A DNA stretch of 64,000 nucleotides, taken from NCBI GenBank assembly GCA_964538355.1, contig CAZIFC010000005.1, forward strand, positions 62,001 to 126,000, read 5' to 3'. Positions within the stretch are counted from its first letter, which is position 1; each line of letters starts with the position of its first letter. This DNA is from Bilophila sp964538355 (GTDB lineage: Bacteria; Desulfobacterota; Desulfovibrionia; Desulfovibrionales; Desulfovibrionaceae). Below the pieces are notes generated by a model. That model was not told the origin of the DNA and ran no database searches. It saw only the letters and a program-made list of their open reading frames with translations. Below are positions 1 through 9,000 of the stretch, one piece after another. Both the position numbers and the translations under genes were made by a program.

Positions 1-558
1 GCCCTGTGCTTCGGCGCGAGCCTGCTCGCTCCCGAAAGCAACGCTGCGGCTCCCCAGCCCAAGGTCAAAATCGAGACCAACATGGGCGACATCGTTGTTG
101 AACTGAATCAGGAACGCGCTCCCAAGACGGTCAGCAACTTCCTCTTTTATGTGAAGAGCGGTTTTTACAAGGATACGATTTTCCACCGCGTCATCAACGG
201 CTTCATGATTCAGGGCGGCGGGCACACAGCCGACATGCAGGAAAAACCCAACAACAAGAAGCCAGTGATCAACGAAGCCGGCAACGGACTCAAAAACGAG
301 CCGTACACCATCGCCATGGCCCGCACGAACGATCCTGATTCGGCAACGGCGCAGTTCTTCATCAACGTGGCGAATAACGACTTCCTGAACCACAAGAACA
401 CCACTCCGGCAGGCTACGGCTACGCGGTGTTCGGCAAGGTCATTCAGGGGCAGGATGTCATCGATCGCATCAAGGCTGTACCCACCGGTAACGTCGGCCC
501 CTACCAGAATGTCCCGAAGGAGCCTGTGCTCATCAAGAACGTTGTTCTCGTAAAATAA
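1..558 (+). CDS. Exported cyclophilin-type peptidyl-prolyl isomerase, 5' end outside window
   Basis: Peptidyl-prolyl cis-trans isomerase of the cyclophilin family, a protein-folding catalyst. The frame is open from base 1, and the codons ahead of the first ATG (82) read LCFGASLLAPESNAAAP, like the end of a signal peptide and the start of a mature protein. The real start is therefore left of the window and the product is probably periplasmic (PpiA type). Cyclophilin motifs are visible: FHRVINGFMIQGG, TIAMAR, SATAQFFINVANND and GYAVFGKVIQGQDVIDRI. It ends with TAA at 556-558. There is no clear terminator; an A/T-rich stretch follows before tRNA-Phe. The family is certain, the exact paralogue is not. 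Confidence 0.93.
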   Translation, partial: ALCFGASLLAPESNAAAPQPKVKIETNMGDIVVELNQERAPKTVSNFLFYVKSGFYKDTIFHRVINGFMIQGGGHTADMQEKPNNKKPVINEAGNGLKNEPYTIAMARTNDPDSATAQFFINVANNDFLNHKNTTPAGYGYAVFGKVIQGQDVIDRIKAVPTGNVGPYQNVPKEPVLIKNVVLVK

Positions 559-626
559 TTTAAACCAATAAATACACTATATTAAGATTATCGCAAAAAT
601 TATTTTAAAAAAACGCAAAAAAATGC

Positions 627-655
627 TTGCCAAAGCCGAAGAGTTTGCGTAGTTA
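627..655 (+). promoter_or_regulatory. Probable sigma-70 promoter of tRNA-Phe
   Basis: TTGCCA (627-632), a 17-base spacer and TAGTTA (650-655) lie 13 bases before the tRNA. The -35 is good and the -10 weak. The call rests on position and spacing only. Confidence 0.4.
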
Positions 656-668
656 CTCTTCCTGTCGA

Positions 669-744
669 GCCGGGGTAGCTCAGTTGGTAGAGCAGGGGAC
701 TGAAAATCCCCGTGTGGGCAGTTCAATTCTGTCCCCCGGCACCA
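669..744 (+). tRNA. tRNA-Phe (anticodon GAA)
   Basis: A 76-nt cloverleaf with the 3' CCA encoded. Acceptor GCCGGGG (669-675) pairs with CCCCGGC (734-740). The D arm carries AGCTCAGTTGGTAGAGC, the anticodon loop is CTGAAAA with anticodon GAA, and the T loop is TTCAATT. It stands alone between the cyclophilin gene and the trailer end of the CRISPR array, with its own hairpin terminator. Confidence 0.96.
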
Positions 745-755
745 CTCGAGAATAC

Positions 756-792
756 AGGACTTGCGTTGTTGAAACGCAAGTCCTTTTTCTTT
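756..792 (+). terminator. Rho-independent terminator after tRNA-Phe
   Basis: AGGACTTGCGTT (756-767) pairs perfectly with AACGCAAGTCCT (773-784) across a 5-base loop and is followed by TTTTTCTTTT. Confidence 0.9.
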
Positions 793-838
793 TCTCTCTA
801 GCCGTCCTCTCGCCTTATCCCTCTTTTCTCCTGAATGA

Positions 839-1106
839 TGTCCAAACCGCCTGCACGGCGGGTAACCTTCCTCGCCTTCTCCGGGCTGCCCCTTAGCACT
901 TCTAAGCCGCCTGCACGGCGGGTAACATGCCGGGACGTACCGGCTCTCCACCGACGGCCTTCTAAGCCGCCTGCACGGCGGGTAACACGGAATCCAAGCT
1001 CGTCGTGAGCGCGAAGGACTTCTAAGCCGCCTGCACGGCGGGTAACCCCTGATTCTCTGCCCCGGAGCGTCATGGCGCCTTCTAAGCCGCCTGCACGGCG
1101 GGTAAC
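839..1106 (-). CRISPR. Type I-F CRISPR array, 5 repeats and 4 spacers
   Basis: Five 28-bp repeats start every 60 bp at 839, 899, 959, 1019 and 1079, separated by four unrelated 32-bp spacers (867-898, 927-958, 987-1018, 1047-1078). Read on the minus strand, the repeat begins GTTACCCGCCGTGCAGG and ends CGGCTTAGAAG. The hairpin GCCG/CGGC and the TTAGAA end match the I-F repeat class cut by Cas6f. The copy at 839-866 is degenerate in its TTAGAAG end, marking the trailer. Transcription therefore runs leftward from the cas1 side, in the same direction as the cas genes. Four spacers is a short array for a complete effector operon. Confidence 0.97.
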
Positions 1107-1203
1107 AAGAATGCTGACCAAAAAACAGCTGCTTTTTCAAAAGGTTACTATCGGATCAGCAGAAAAGGCTTCCTTTTTCATACATACAAACAACCGTCTG
1201 TAC
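1107..1203 (-). promoter_or_regulatory. CRISPR leader
   Basis: A 97-bp segment between the cas1 stop and the leader-proximal repeat, visibly more A/T-rich than its neighbours, with several A or T runs on the minus strand. Its place next to cas1 and opposite the degenerate repeat identifies it as the leader where new spacers would enter. No separate promoter motif could be fixed, so the array may be read from here or through the cas operon. Confidence 0.65.
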
Positions 1204-2157
1204 TTATTTGTCTTTTTTACAGAGGGTTTTCATGAAGCCAAAGAGGAAGTCCAACACCTCCTCATCCTGACAACATTCGATAAGCCGTTGCCGGAAATCT
1301 TTCTGGGTCTCTCCCTCTTTTGCACATTCAAAGGCCAGTGGCATCACATAGGCGTCCTTCACCACATCGGCAAGGTCGAACACCAGTGCGCCTCTCCTGG
1401 TCTTTCCATGCAAAATCGGCATGGCAAAGCTGATGCCGAGGCCGCACAACGTGACCGCCGCATAGCCGTATGCAATATAGTTTCCGTGATCCAGCAGGCC
1501 ATTGCATACATCCGCCAGAGAGGAGGAACGCCTTGCCCCCTCCTCCCGGGTAAACGGAAAGCCATGCCGTTGCGCCAGCTCCGCATAAAGCCGCTTGGCC
1601 CAACGCGCTTCTGCCAAAAGCAACGCCTGTGTATCTTCCGCCGCATCGAGTTCCCGGCAAAAGCCTTCCAGCGAAAATTCGGGAATATGCGCTCCAACAC
1701 TTTGCAAATACCTGTTTTTCCGCCAGCAATCTGCCGCCGTATGAACCCGCTGGCGAAGAAAATGCCGGGCCGTCTCCAGCCGCCGGGCCGGATCGAACCA
1801 GCGTTCCGCCCATGCCTGCATATATTCCGTTGGGCGGTACTCGCTTTGGGGCGTCATAAAAGCCACGTCGCACACCCCGAAGAGCGGAGAACCTCCACTG
1901 CCACAGAAGCCGACCATAACATTGGATGCCGCCATCCGGCGCATGGCGGCATCCGTAATTGACGTTCCTTTTCCCAGCAGCAGAAAGGCCGTATTCCTTT
2001 CAGGGATGTTGAACAGTTGTTCAAACTCTCCGCCATCCTGCGTCAAATAGACGATACGATCGTCCTGCTGCACGACCTTGGCATGTTCCAGATAAAAGAC
2101 ATTGGCCCGTTTCGAAAGCAGCATAGGACGCGGCTCTGAACGCCTTTTTACAGCCAT
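1204..2157 (-). CDS. cas1: CRISPR integrase Cas1, type I-F
   Basis: Spacer-integration nuclease; in I-F it works with the Cas2 domain of Cas2-3. The 317-residue product from ATG 2157 matches the usual I-F Cas1 length of about 320. Near the N terminus KRANVFYLEHAKV followed by DRIVYLT is typical of the family. The catalytic region shows Glu in LLLAEARWAKRLYAE and His and Asp in ILHGKTRRGALVFDLAD. The start overlaps the end of cas6f by 10 bp, suggesting translational coupling. An upstream in-frame extension to 2421 runs inside cas6f and is not credible. The gene is last in the operon and borders the leader, whereas most I-F loci carry cas1 first. Confidence 0.93.
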   Translation of the reverse strand: MAVKRRSEPRPMLLSKRANVFYLEHAKVVQQDDRIVYLTQDGGEFEQLFNIPERNTAFLLLGKGTSITDAAMRRMAASNVMVGFCGSGGSPLFGVCDVAFMTPQSEYRPTEYMQAWAERWFDPARRLETARHFLRQRVHTAADCWRKNRYLQSVGAHIPEFSLEGFCRELDAAEDTQALLLAEARWAKRLYAELAQRHGFPFTREEGARRSSSLADVCNGLLDHGNYIAYGYAAVTLCGLGISFAMPILHGKTRRGALVFDLADVVKDAYVMPLAFECAKEGETQKDFRQRLIECCQDEEVLDFLFGFMKTLCKKDK

Positions 2158-2729
2158 GGCAATTCCGGAAGGCTGAACGGACGCGTCGTTACGCTGAAGC
2201 CGTACCCGTTGGGCATACATTCGCCATGCTGCATCTCCGCAGGCTCCCGCCGCACCAGCAGGGAAAAACGCTGCCCGTTCCCGCCACTCCGCAGGACAAA
2301 ATAGGCCAGCCTTTCTCTGCCTGCCTCCGCCATCCTGCGTTTCCGCAACTGTCCGTTTTGCTCGCCCTCGTGCCGATCCGAAGCAAGGGAAGGAATACGA
2401 TACCGGCAATAGCGCACCCACTCTCCAGCAAAGTTTTCAGGAACCGCACACGGGTAGGCAAAGCGGTAGTAGTCACGGAACCACGGCTGAGGAGCCATGC
2501 TTGTTGCCAGCCAGTCCAGATCCTCTCGCGACGAGGCAAAAATCCGCAGCATACCGGATAACGGAGCCTTCTGCATATCGCCAGGAAACGCTACCGCGAA
2601 CGCCGCGGGCCGGTTGGCAAAGGCTCCATGAAGCAAGCCCAGCAGACGGCCCCGCAAAAGAGGGCCGCCTGTCCCGGTATCGCCGCCCAACATCAACGGT
2701 ATGGCATCACAATACCATTTGGGCATCAT
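2148..2729 (-). CDS. cas6f: crRNA endoribonuclease Cas6f/Csy4
   Basis: Cuts the pre-crRNA at the base of the repeat hairpin and stays bound as the head of the Cascade (Csy) complex. The product is 193 residues, close to the 187 of the Pseudomonas enzyme. The likely catalytic His is in GLLHGAF near residue 34. The C-terminal part has the Csy4-like pattern FVLRSGGNGQRFSLLVRREP followed by GYGFSVTTRP. It starts 2 bp after the csy3 stop, with MM giving two adjacent ATGs (2729 or 2726), and it overlaps cas1. Family assignment rests on these motifs, length and position. Confidence 0.9.
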   Translation of the reverse strand: MMPKWYCDAIPLMLGGDTGTGGPLLRGRLLGLLHGAFANRPAAFAVAFPGDMQKAPLSGMLRIFASSREDLDWLATSMAPQPWFRDYYRFAYPCAVPENFAGEWVRYCRYRIPSLASDRHEGEQNGQLRKRRMAEAGRERLAYFVLRSGGNGQRFSLLVRREPAEMQHGECMPNGYGFSVTTRPFSLPELPWL

Positions 2730-2731
2730 GG

Positions 2732-3796
2732 CTAGTCACTCCCCGAGAAGACGCCGCCACGAATAAGGCAGGCCAGCAGGAACAGCCCTTCCGGACTCAT
2801 CGGCTCCAGCTCGCCGACGCGCAACATCAGCTTGAAGCCGGACTCGCTGCCCTTGTTGCGGAAAAACATCTGGGCATCAAGGTTTGCGCCGTTCGGTTCC
2901 ACCGGAATCGGGATGCCCCGCTCGGCATAGTCGGGATACCATGTGTCGATGGTACGCAGCGCATTGCCGATTTTCTGATCACGCAGCGCGGCCTGCCCCA
3001 TAATCTCCACGCTGTGCGGGCTCTGCGTTTCCGGCGCACCGCCCACGCAATACAGCGGACGGGCAAAGCCCCGCATCTTGTTTTCAAGATAATTCTGCGA
3101 GGGAAAGACCTCCACACCGCCGCCCACGCCAAAATCGACATACGCGGACACCCTCAGCTCGGTGTCAGAATCGCCTTGCCAGCCCCTGGCCAGCACTTGC
3201 GCCACGGCCTTTTCATCCGGGGTGAAGTCCTCGAAACGGTTAAGCTCCATCCTCAGAGCGTCAAACGTCCTTGCCGTGCCGTCCGGCAGCGTTACGGTAA
3301 CGGCAACCTTGCTGGCCACCGTGCGGTTCCGCCACAAAAACCGCCCGTTGGCAATGTTTCGCACATACCGGCAGGCCAGCTCATCCAATGCCCCACTCTT
3401 CTTGGCCCGCGCCATAAAGTCCTTCAATTCATCCTTGAAGGCGTTGAGTTCTTCCATCTTGTCCTTTTGCCCCGGCGCGCAGGCGAACAAGGCTTTTTCG
3501 ATATCGATGCCACGCAGGTTGAAGCGCACCCGCAGGCCCGTCGCCTTGGCATCCAGCTTGGCGGTATCCGTCGTCTGGATATTGGCTACTTCCTCCCGTT
3601 TCGCACTGGCAGAGGCAGCCTGCTCCTTTTTGCTCGCCTTGTTGATATTCTGTGTGCCGCGAATGCCGTGCCGGACAACCCACAGCTCGGTATCCTGTGC
3701 ACCGCCTCCAAAGGCATTGTAAAAAAGGCCGTCCGTCACAAGGAGGCAACGCTGAAACGACAATACGCCCGGAAGCTTGCTCAACTTTTTGGCCAT
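2732..3796 (-). CDS. csy3: Cascade backbone protein Csy3/Cas7f
   Basis: Forms the six-copy backbone along the crRNA in the I-F surveillance complex. The product is 354 residues (family about 340). It starts LPGVLSFQRCL and carries the Csy3 hallmarks IANGRFLWRNR, VEVFPSQNY, KIGNALRTIDTWYPDYAE and a C-terminal LIRGGVFSG. It begins 12 bp after csy2 and ends 2 bp before cas6f. This is the best-conserved gene of the locus and fixes the subtype. Confidence 0.96.
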   Translation of the reverse strand: MAKKLSKLPGVLSFQRCLLVTDGLFYNAFGGGAQDTELWVVRHGIRGTQNINKASKKEQAASASAKREEVANIQTTDTAKLDAKATGLRVRFNLRGIDIEKALFACAPGQKDKMEELNAFKDELKDFMARAKKSGALDELACRYVRNIANGRFLWRNRTVASKVAVTVTLPDGTARTFDALRMELNRFEDFTPDEKAVAQVLARGWQGDSDTELRVSAYVDFGVGGGVEVFPSQNYLENKMRGFARPLYCVGGAPETQSPHSVEIMGQAALRDQKIGNALRTIDTWYPDYAERGIPIPVEPNGANLDAQMFFRNKGSESGFKLMLRVGELEPMSPEGLFLLACLIRGGVFSGSD

Positions 3797-3808
3797 GATT
3801 CCTTCTCC

Positions 3809-4645
3809 TTACATTCCGTCATCAACTTCAGTTTCTTCCTGCCGCAACACAAAGGCACCCTTCTGCCCTTCCAGCCAAACAGGACGCCACAACAGCCTTT
3901 CAAGATTCCCGGCGGCCCGGCATTCCCGCAGGGAACGGTACTGCACCATGCCGACAAGCGGCTCCGCAAAGGCATGGGCATATCCCCCGCGTGCGCCCCC
4001 CCGCCGCTCGAACGGCGTGATGGCGGCGTATCCGACGCAGGCCGCGGACAACCAGCTTGCGTCCTTGTCTGCGGAAGGCGTCCGCCCCAGCCCGCGAATG
4101 AGCAGATCCGCCTGATGGCTCTCCTTGGATTCGAGCATGTCGCGCCTATCCATCACAACATACCCGCCGCCGATCTGTTCCAGCGCATGGAGCAGCTTCT
4201 CCGCGGCAACAACCTTTCCGTGCCCCACGACCTGACCGCCGGCCAACCGCGACTGATGCAAAAAGTCCTCGGCCTCGCCCGGATCGTACAGGTTTTCCAG
4301 TTCCCAGATCAGGCTGACCCGCAAATGGGCGCAGGCTACGGGCTGGAGTGAAAGCGCATGGGCATTTTTTGAAGAGTAGTCGCTGCCATTGGCTGACTTG
4401 CTGAATGTGAAGGCGGCGGCCCGCCGCTGTTGCGGGGAAAAGACCCCGTAAAAACTCTGTCCGAGAGCTTCGCGATCGTGGTGGACAAGTGCCACTCCCC
4501 GGACTCTGGCCCCTCCGCCCAAGTGATGACATAACGCCTCGCCAAGCCCGTAGGCGGCAAAGAGCGGCGGCCCGCCGATCAGAAAGGACGCGCCGATCAT
4601 GTTTGCCGTCTGCACGCGCACTCGAGGAAATACGAGATAACTCAT
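3809..4645 (-). CDS. csy2: Cascade subunit Csy2/Cas5f
   Basis: Caps the 5' end of the crRNA together with Csy1. The start is set at ATG 4645, which overlaps the csy1 stop in an ATGA and gives 278 residues beginning MSYLVFPRVRVQTANMIGAS, the usual Csy2 opening (LPRL.IQ.AN). The longer frame to 4783 lies within csy1. The product is shorter than the Pseudomonas protein (about 327). The middle and C terminus are less conserved, but gene order supports the call. Confidence 0.9.
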   Translation of the reverse strand: MSYLVFPRVRVQTANMIGASFLIGGPPLFAAYGLGEALCHHLGGGARVRGVALVHHDREALGQSFYGVFSPQQRRAAAFTFSKSANGSDYSSKNAHALSLQPVACAHLRVSLIWELENLYDPGEAEDFLHQSRLAGGQVVGHGKVVAAEKLLHALEQIGGGYVVMDRRDMLESKESHQADLLIRGLGRTPSADKDASWLSAACVGYAAITPFERRGGARGGYAHAFAEPLVGMVQYRSLRECRAAGNLERLLWRPVWLEGQKGAFVLRQEETEVDDGM

Positions 4646-6003
4646 CGGAAACAATCCTCCAGAATACCCGCAACCGTTGCAGAAGCCGTTGCATCGAGCA
4701 CCAGCCTCTCCTTCTGCGCCTGCTCCCTGCCCGTGTCGGGCAGTACAATCCAGGCGGATTTCATGGCATCGACGACATGCCATGCCATATCACGAGGCCA
4801 TCCGGCTTCACGCCATGCCGGTTCCAGCAGGCCGCGAATGGCCCTGGGGCGTACGCAGGAAGACACGCGGACAGCACGGCCCGTCTCGGGATGCACTTCC
4901 CCCGGCAGGTGCGGCGCGTACTCTTCCAGCATGTTCCGGGTATCCTGCGCGATTTCAAGGACGGCATCCGCAACCTTTTTCAGCAACGCCTCCTCTTCCC
5001 GCCGTGTCACCAGATTCGTCGCCTTGACCGATTCGGAGACATCCTCACCCGTCAAACCATGCTCCCTGCGGAAGAGCATGTAGCCGGACAATGTTGCACG
5101 CAACGGCCCGGACAAGGCGAAATCCAGCTTGATGCCCTTGTGGAAACAAGAAAAGGCTGCCCGCAGCGTGTGCCTGCCGCGTGGCGCATCCACAAACAGA
5201 GGCCGCTGCATCACCCGCACAAGGCCACCCACATTCTGCGGATTGGAGCCGCCGATGCCAAACTGCGCCTGCCGGATCTTGCGGATTGGAGCCGTCTTCT
5301 TTTTTGCCTGACCGGGTTGGGAGGAAGCCTTTCCTTTTTCCGCCTCCTTTTCAGCAGGGCCGTTTTCCCCCGATGCTTGGGAGGCCTTTGGAGTCTCTGC
5401 CTTCTCGGAAGCTTTCCTTGCTTCCTCAACCGCAGCATTGTGCAGGGAAACCAGCCCGTTTTCTCTGTCGAACAGCAGCTCGCACACACCGCCAGCCGTG
5501 ATGGGCGTCATCGCCACATAGCCGTCATCCTGCCCTTCTCTGGGAATGAGAAGCTGGCGCAGGCGGTGATCCACATATTCGGTTCCCGTGCTGAATGCGG
5601 AAGCCCGTGCCTGCGCCATCGCCGTTCCGATTGCCTCCCGCTCTTCGGGGGAAGCGTGCCGGGAAAACGGCGTATCCCGCAAAACCGCATTGATTTGCTT
5701 GCATATTCCGGCGAGTGCGGCCCCTCCCTTGCCATAGTCCAGAGAAAGGGACACCTTCCGGGCCATCAGCGTGCGCGCAGACACATACGGGGCATCAAGG
5801 GCATCGCTTTCCGCAAGGCGCACCCCGACAAGCGAGGCGTTGGAATTGACCGTCTTGGAACTGAAATGCACCAGATCCGCTATGGTTTGGGCATACTCTT
5901 CCGGGGCGTACCGCTTCCACGGCTTCTCGTTTTTCTGGCCTTCCGGCTGGAGGCCGTCCTCCCTTCCGTTCGTCTCGTCCATGCCGTTCTCCTTGTCATT
6001 CAT
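4642..6003 (-). CDS. csy1: Divergent large Cascade subunit Csy1/Cas8f
   Basis: Expected to recognise the PAM and hold the crRNA 5' handle with Csy2. The product is 453 residues (family about 434) and is placed where csy1 always lies. Sequence similarity is weak but includes FGIGGSNPQNVGGL (residues about 248-261), comparable to the FGGTKPQN motif of Pseudomonas Csy1. Unusual features are a charged N-terminal tail (1-30) and a low-complexity Ala/Lys/Glu linker at about 192-240 just before that motif. The start overlaps the cas2-3 stop by 8 bp. The identification relies on operon position as much as sequence. Confidence 0.78.
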   Translation of the reverse strand: MNDKENGMDETNGREDGLQPEGQKNEKPWKRYAPEEYAQTIADLVHFSSKTVNSNASLVGVRLAESDALDAPYVSARTLMARKVSLSLDYGKGGAALAGICKQINAVLRDTPFSRHASPEEREAIGTAMAQARASAFSTGTEYVDHRLRQLLIPREGQDDGYVAMTPITAGGVCELLFDRENGLVSLHNAAVEEARKASEKAETPKASQASGENGPAEKEAEKGKASSQPGQAKKKTAPIRKIRQAQFGIGGSNPQNVGGLVRVMQRPLFVDAPRGRHTLRAAFSCFHKGIKLDFALSGPLRATLSGYMLFRREHGLTGEDVSESVKATNLVTRREEEALLKKVADAVLEIAQDTRNMLEEYAPHLPGEVHPETGRAVRVSSCVRPRAIRGLLEPAWREAGWPRDMAWHVVDAMKSAWIVLPDTGREQAQKERLVLDATASATVAGILEDCFR

Positions 6004-9000
6004 CCAGTGAACGACAGGCTATACCGAATCCCCTGTCGTATTCCCACACGCAGCGTTCTTTCTTATAGGAAACGAGATCCGCCGTCATAGCCCGTTCTTC
6101 CTCAATGCCGGCCTCCGCACAAAGCTCGCTCATGGCTTCGGTATCCAGCCACAACCACGCGTTGCCCTTTGCCTCGACAACGCGGAACTCCCGCTCGCTG
6201 CTGTCAACCCAGCTGTCCAGAAACCGGTCATGGCCCGTTTGGGGAACGTACCGTTCATACTTCTCCCCAAACTCCTCGCGGCGCAACCGCCACCGTTGCT
6301 GCTCCCCTGTGGCGTTGCGGAGGGGCGTGCTGTTGTAGATGCCGTCGGAAAGCAGCTGCGACGCCACAGGCAGTGCCGTAAACAGCGGCTCTCCCTGCCC
6401 GCCAAAGTAGCCGCCCAGCCGCTCCGTTATTGCTTTGTCATCGCGCCTGGCAAGGCTGCATGTTGCCGTCTCCAGCCGCACAGCCGCCGTAATATCAAGC
6501 CGCCCCTCCTTCCACGGCAGGATTTCCTCCAGATCATGCTTGGAGTACCGCTTTCCGTCACCCTCTTCTTCGTAGCCGGGCCAACGGAACGCAGGAGCTT
6601 TTTCCTGCCCTCTTTCCTGATTGTGGCAGTGCCGCCAGTTGAACTGCGGCACAATGACATTCGGCTCGGCGCACGGGCGCAAGCGATGCCGGTTGACGCG
6701 CCCAGCCGTCTGTACCAGTGACTGGGCACTGGAAACATCCACTACGGCCCAGTCAAAATCGTGATCGCGCCCGACCTCCTCCACCGGAGTCGCCACAACA
6801 ATAAAAGGGATACCCTTGCCTTCGGCCGACGCAGCTTCCAGCAGGGAACGGATTTCCGCATCCGCCACGATATGCCCGTCTCCAGCGGCTCGCGACAGCA
6901 AAAAGTCCAGCCGCCGCTCCTTGTGAAAACGCGAAATCCGCCAGTCTCCGGCATGGTAGCAGGCAATCATGGCATCAGGCAGCCGCTCCGCCAGATAACA
7001 GGCGGTATCTACCGCCGTGCGGATATTCGCCACCCGGACAAGCCCGAAGGAGTAGCGCACCCCGGTTTGCCCGTCCCGGATGGCGTGCCGGGCATGAAGC
7101 AGGCTTGCCGCCTCCCCGACGGCTTCCAGCCACGAGGCAACCGTTTTCTCTTTCAGAGGGAAAAGTTCCGCCAGGCGGTACACGGGCTTTTGGGCGATAC
7201 CCGCAAGCCGGGCCTTGAGCCTGCACGCATAGGCGCGCGAGCATTCCTCCCGGGATGACGAAACGGAATCCCCCGGCGGCTGTACGGCCTGCACGGAAGG
7301 CGGTATCCCGTCGTCGATGAACGCCTGCAAAAAAAGCGGCCCTTCCTTGCCCTCGCCGGCGGTCTTGTTGCCGTTCCGCAACCTGCGGGCCATGTCCGCG
7401 CCCGAGGCATACGCCTCTGCCACCGCCCGGGCTACCGGATGCGACAGCGTTGCCGAAGAGCAAATCACGTTCCGCCCGAACAGCGCACAGAGCTGAACGA
7501 GGCGCAACACCGCAACCAGCGGCTCAGGCTCGTAGGCGTCCACCTCATCAAGCACCAGATCGGCACTCATGAGCCGCAGCAGGGCCTTGACGTGATGCCC
7601 CTGCCGGTGCGGTTCGCCGGCGGCGATCAGATAGTCGATTGTGGAAACAAGCAGCGGTGCGCCAACGATACGGCGTTCCTGCGCCTTGGGGAAAAAGGAA
7701 TCCAGCCATGCCGGGAGCGTCCAGATGCCGCCGGAGGTCTGGGCTTCGGTTTCGGCGGGGTTGCCGTCATCATCGCTCCAGCCGTCAGCGTCGTGCCCGC
7801 TCCGCTTGTCCGCGGACTCGAAAAGTTTCCGCGCCACGCTGTCCCCGATGACCGTCGCCAGATCGGATTCACCGATCCCGAGCTGGCTTTGCAGGGCTTT
7901 CCCCGTCTGGAGGGTCAGGCTTCGCAGGTTCAGGGCGATGGAAAGCCGCGGCGCGCCGCTTCGGGAAAGCACACAGGCGGCCCGCACGTTCATCCGGGTC
8001 TTGCCGCTGCCGGTTCCAGCCATGTTGAAAACCAGCACCCCCACATCGGGCCACTCTTCCCGCGCCCCGGACAACGCCTCCGCCGCCTCGTTTTGCCAGG
8101 CAAACCGCCCCTCCGGATCTGCGGGGCGCAGCAGGGCTTCCCGGGCGCACGGCTCAAGGCCGTCCAGAGAAGCCTCGGGATGGGCCGCAAGCTGCGCCAG
8201 CCGCCACACGGTATCGGCGGCCCGCTCCGACACCCGGGCCAGATGCTCCTCCAGCGGCTGGTTGGGACAACGCTTCCCGTTCTCAAGGCGGGTATTGGCA
8301 AGGGCAACATTCCCCGAGGTTCGGGAAGGCGACTGCTGCGCCGATATCGTATGATCCGCCAGCACCAGCGCGGCGCGAGCGTAGAGGAACACCGCCCTCC
8401 AGTAGGCTGTCCACGCTTCTCCGGACATGCCTTCCGAGGCTCTTTCAAGCCGTGCGTCAAGCCTCCGGGCCGTTTCGCAAAGCCCTTCCGGGATGACCGC
8501 CTCGTCCCACGGAACGAACAGGGGATCAGAATCTGTCCACGAATGTTTTTCCCGCACCAACCTGCCGTAGGGCTTGGGAAGATGAAGCCTGGGAGCTTGG
8601 GAGACGCCTTTCACGGCCCCTGAAGAAAACAATCCGTGATGCGTGGCGATCAGCGCATCCACACATTCCCGCGCGGAAGCGATGCCGTACCGCGAGGCAC
8701 TGCCGATCTCTCGATCGCCCAGCACGGTCTCGTATTTCGGGGCGTACAGACCTCTCCACGCCACAGCCCACGCCTCGCTCTTTCGCAGGGCCTGCCATAG
8801 CCGGAGGGAGATCCATTCATGGCGGATGGAGTCCCACTGCGGAGGCTCGCCTCTCAGCTTGTCCTGAAACCGGGTGGAATATTTTCCGAAGTCGTGCAGC
8901 AGGCCAGAGAGCCGCGCGGCAAGCCCGGCATGGCGTACCCACCCGGCAGGGACAGCAGGAACAGCCCTTTTGCGGTGCCCCGCCGGAAAATGCCCGCCAG

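Noticed and set aside
577..1140. Open frames of 89-187 codons across tRNA-Phe and the CRISPR array
   Set aside because: They translate the repeats (recurring YPPCRRLR or VTRRAGGLE) and the tRNA. The 60-bp period is a multiple of 3, which keeps frames open by chance.
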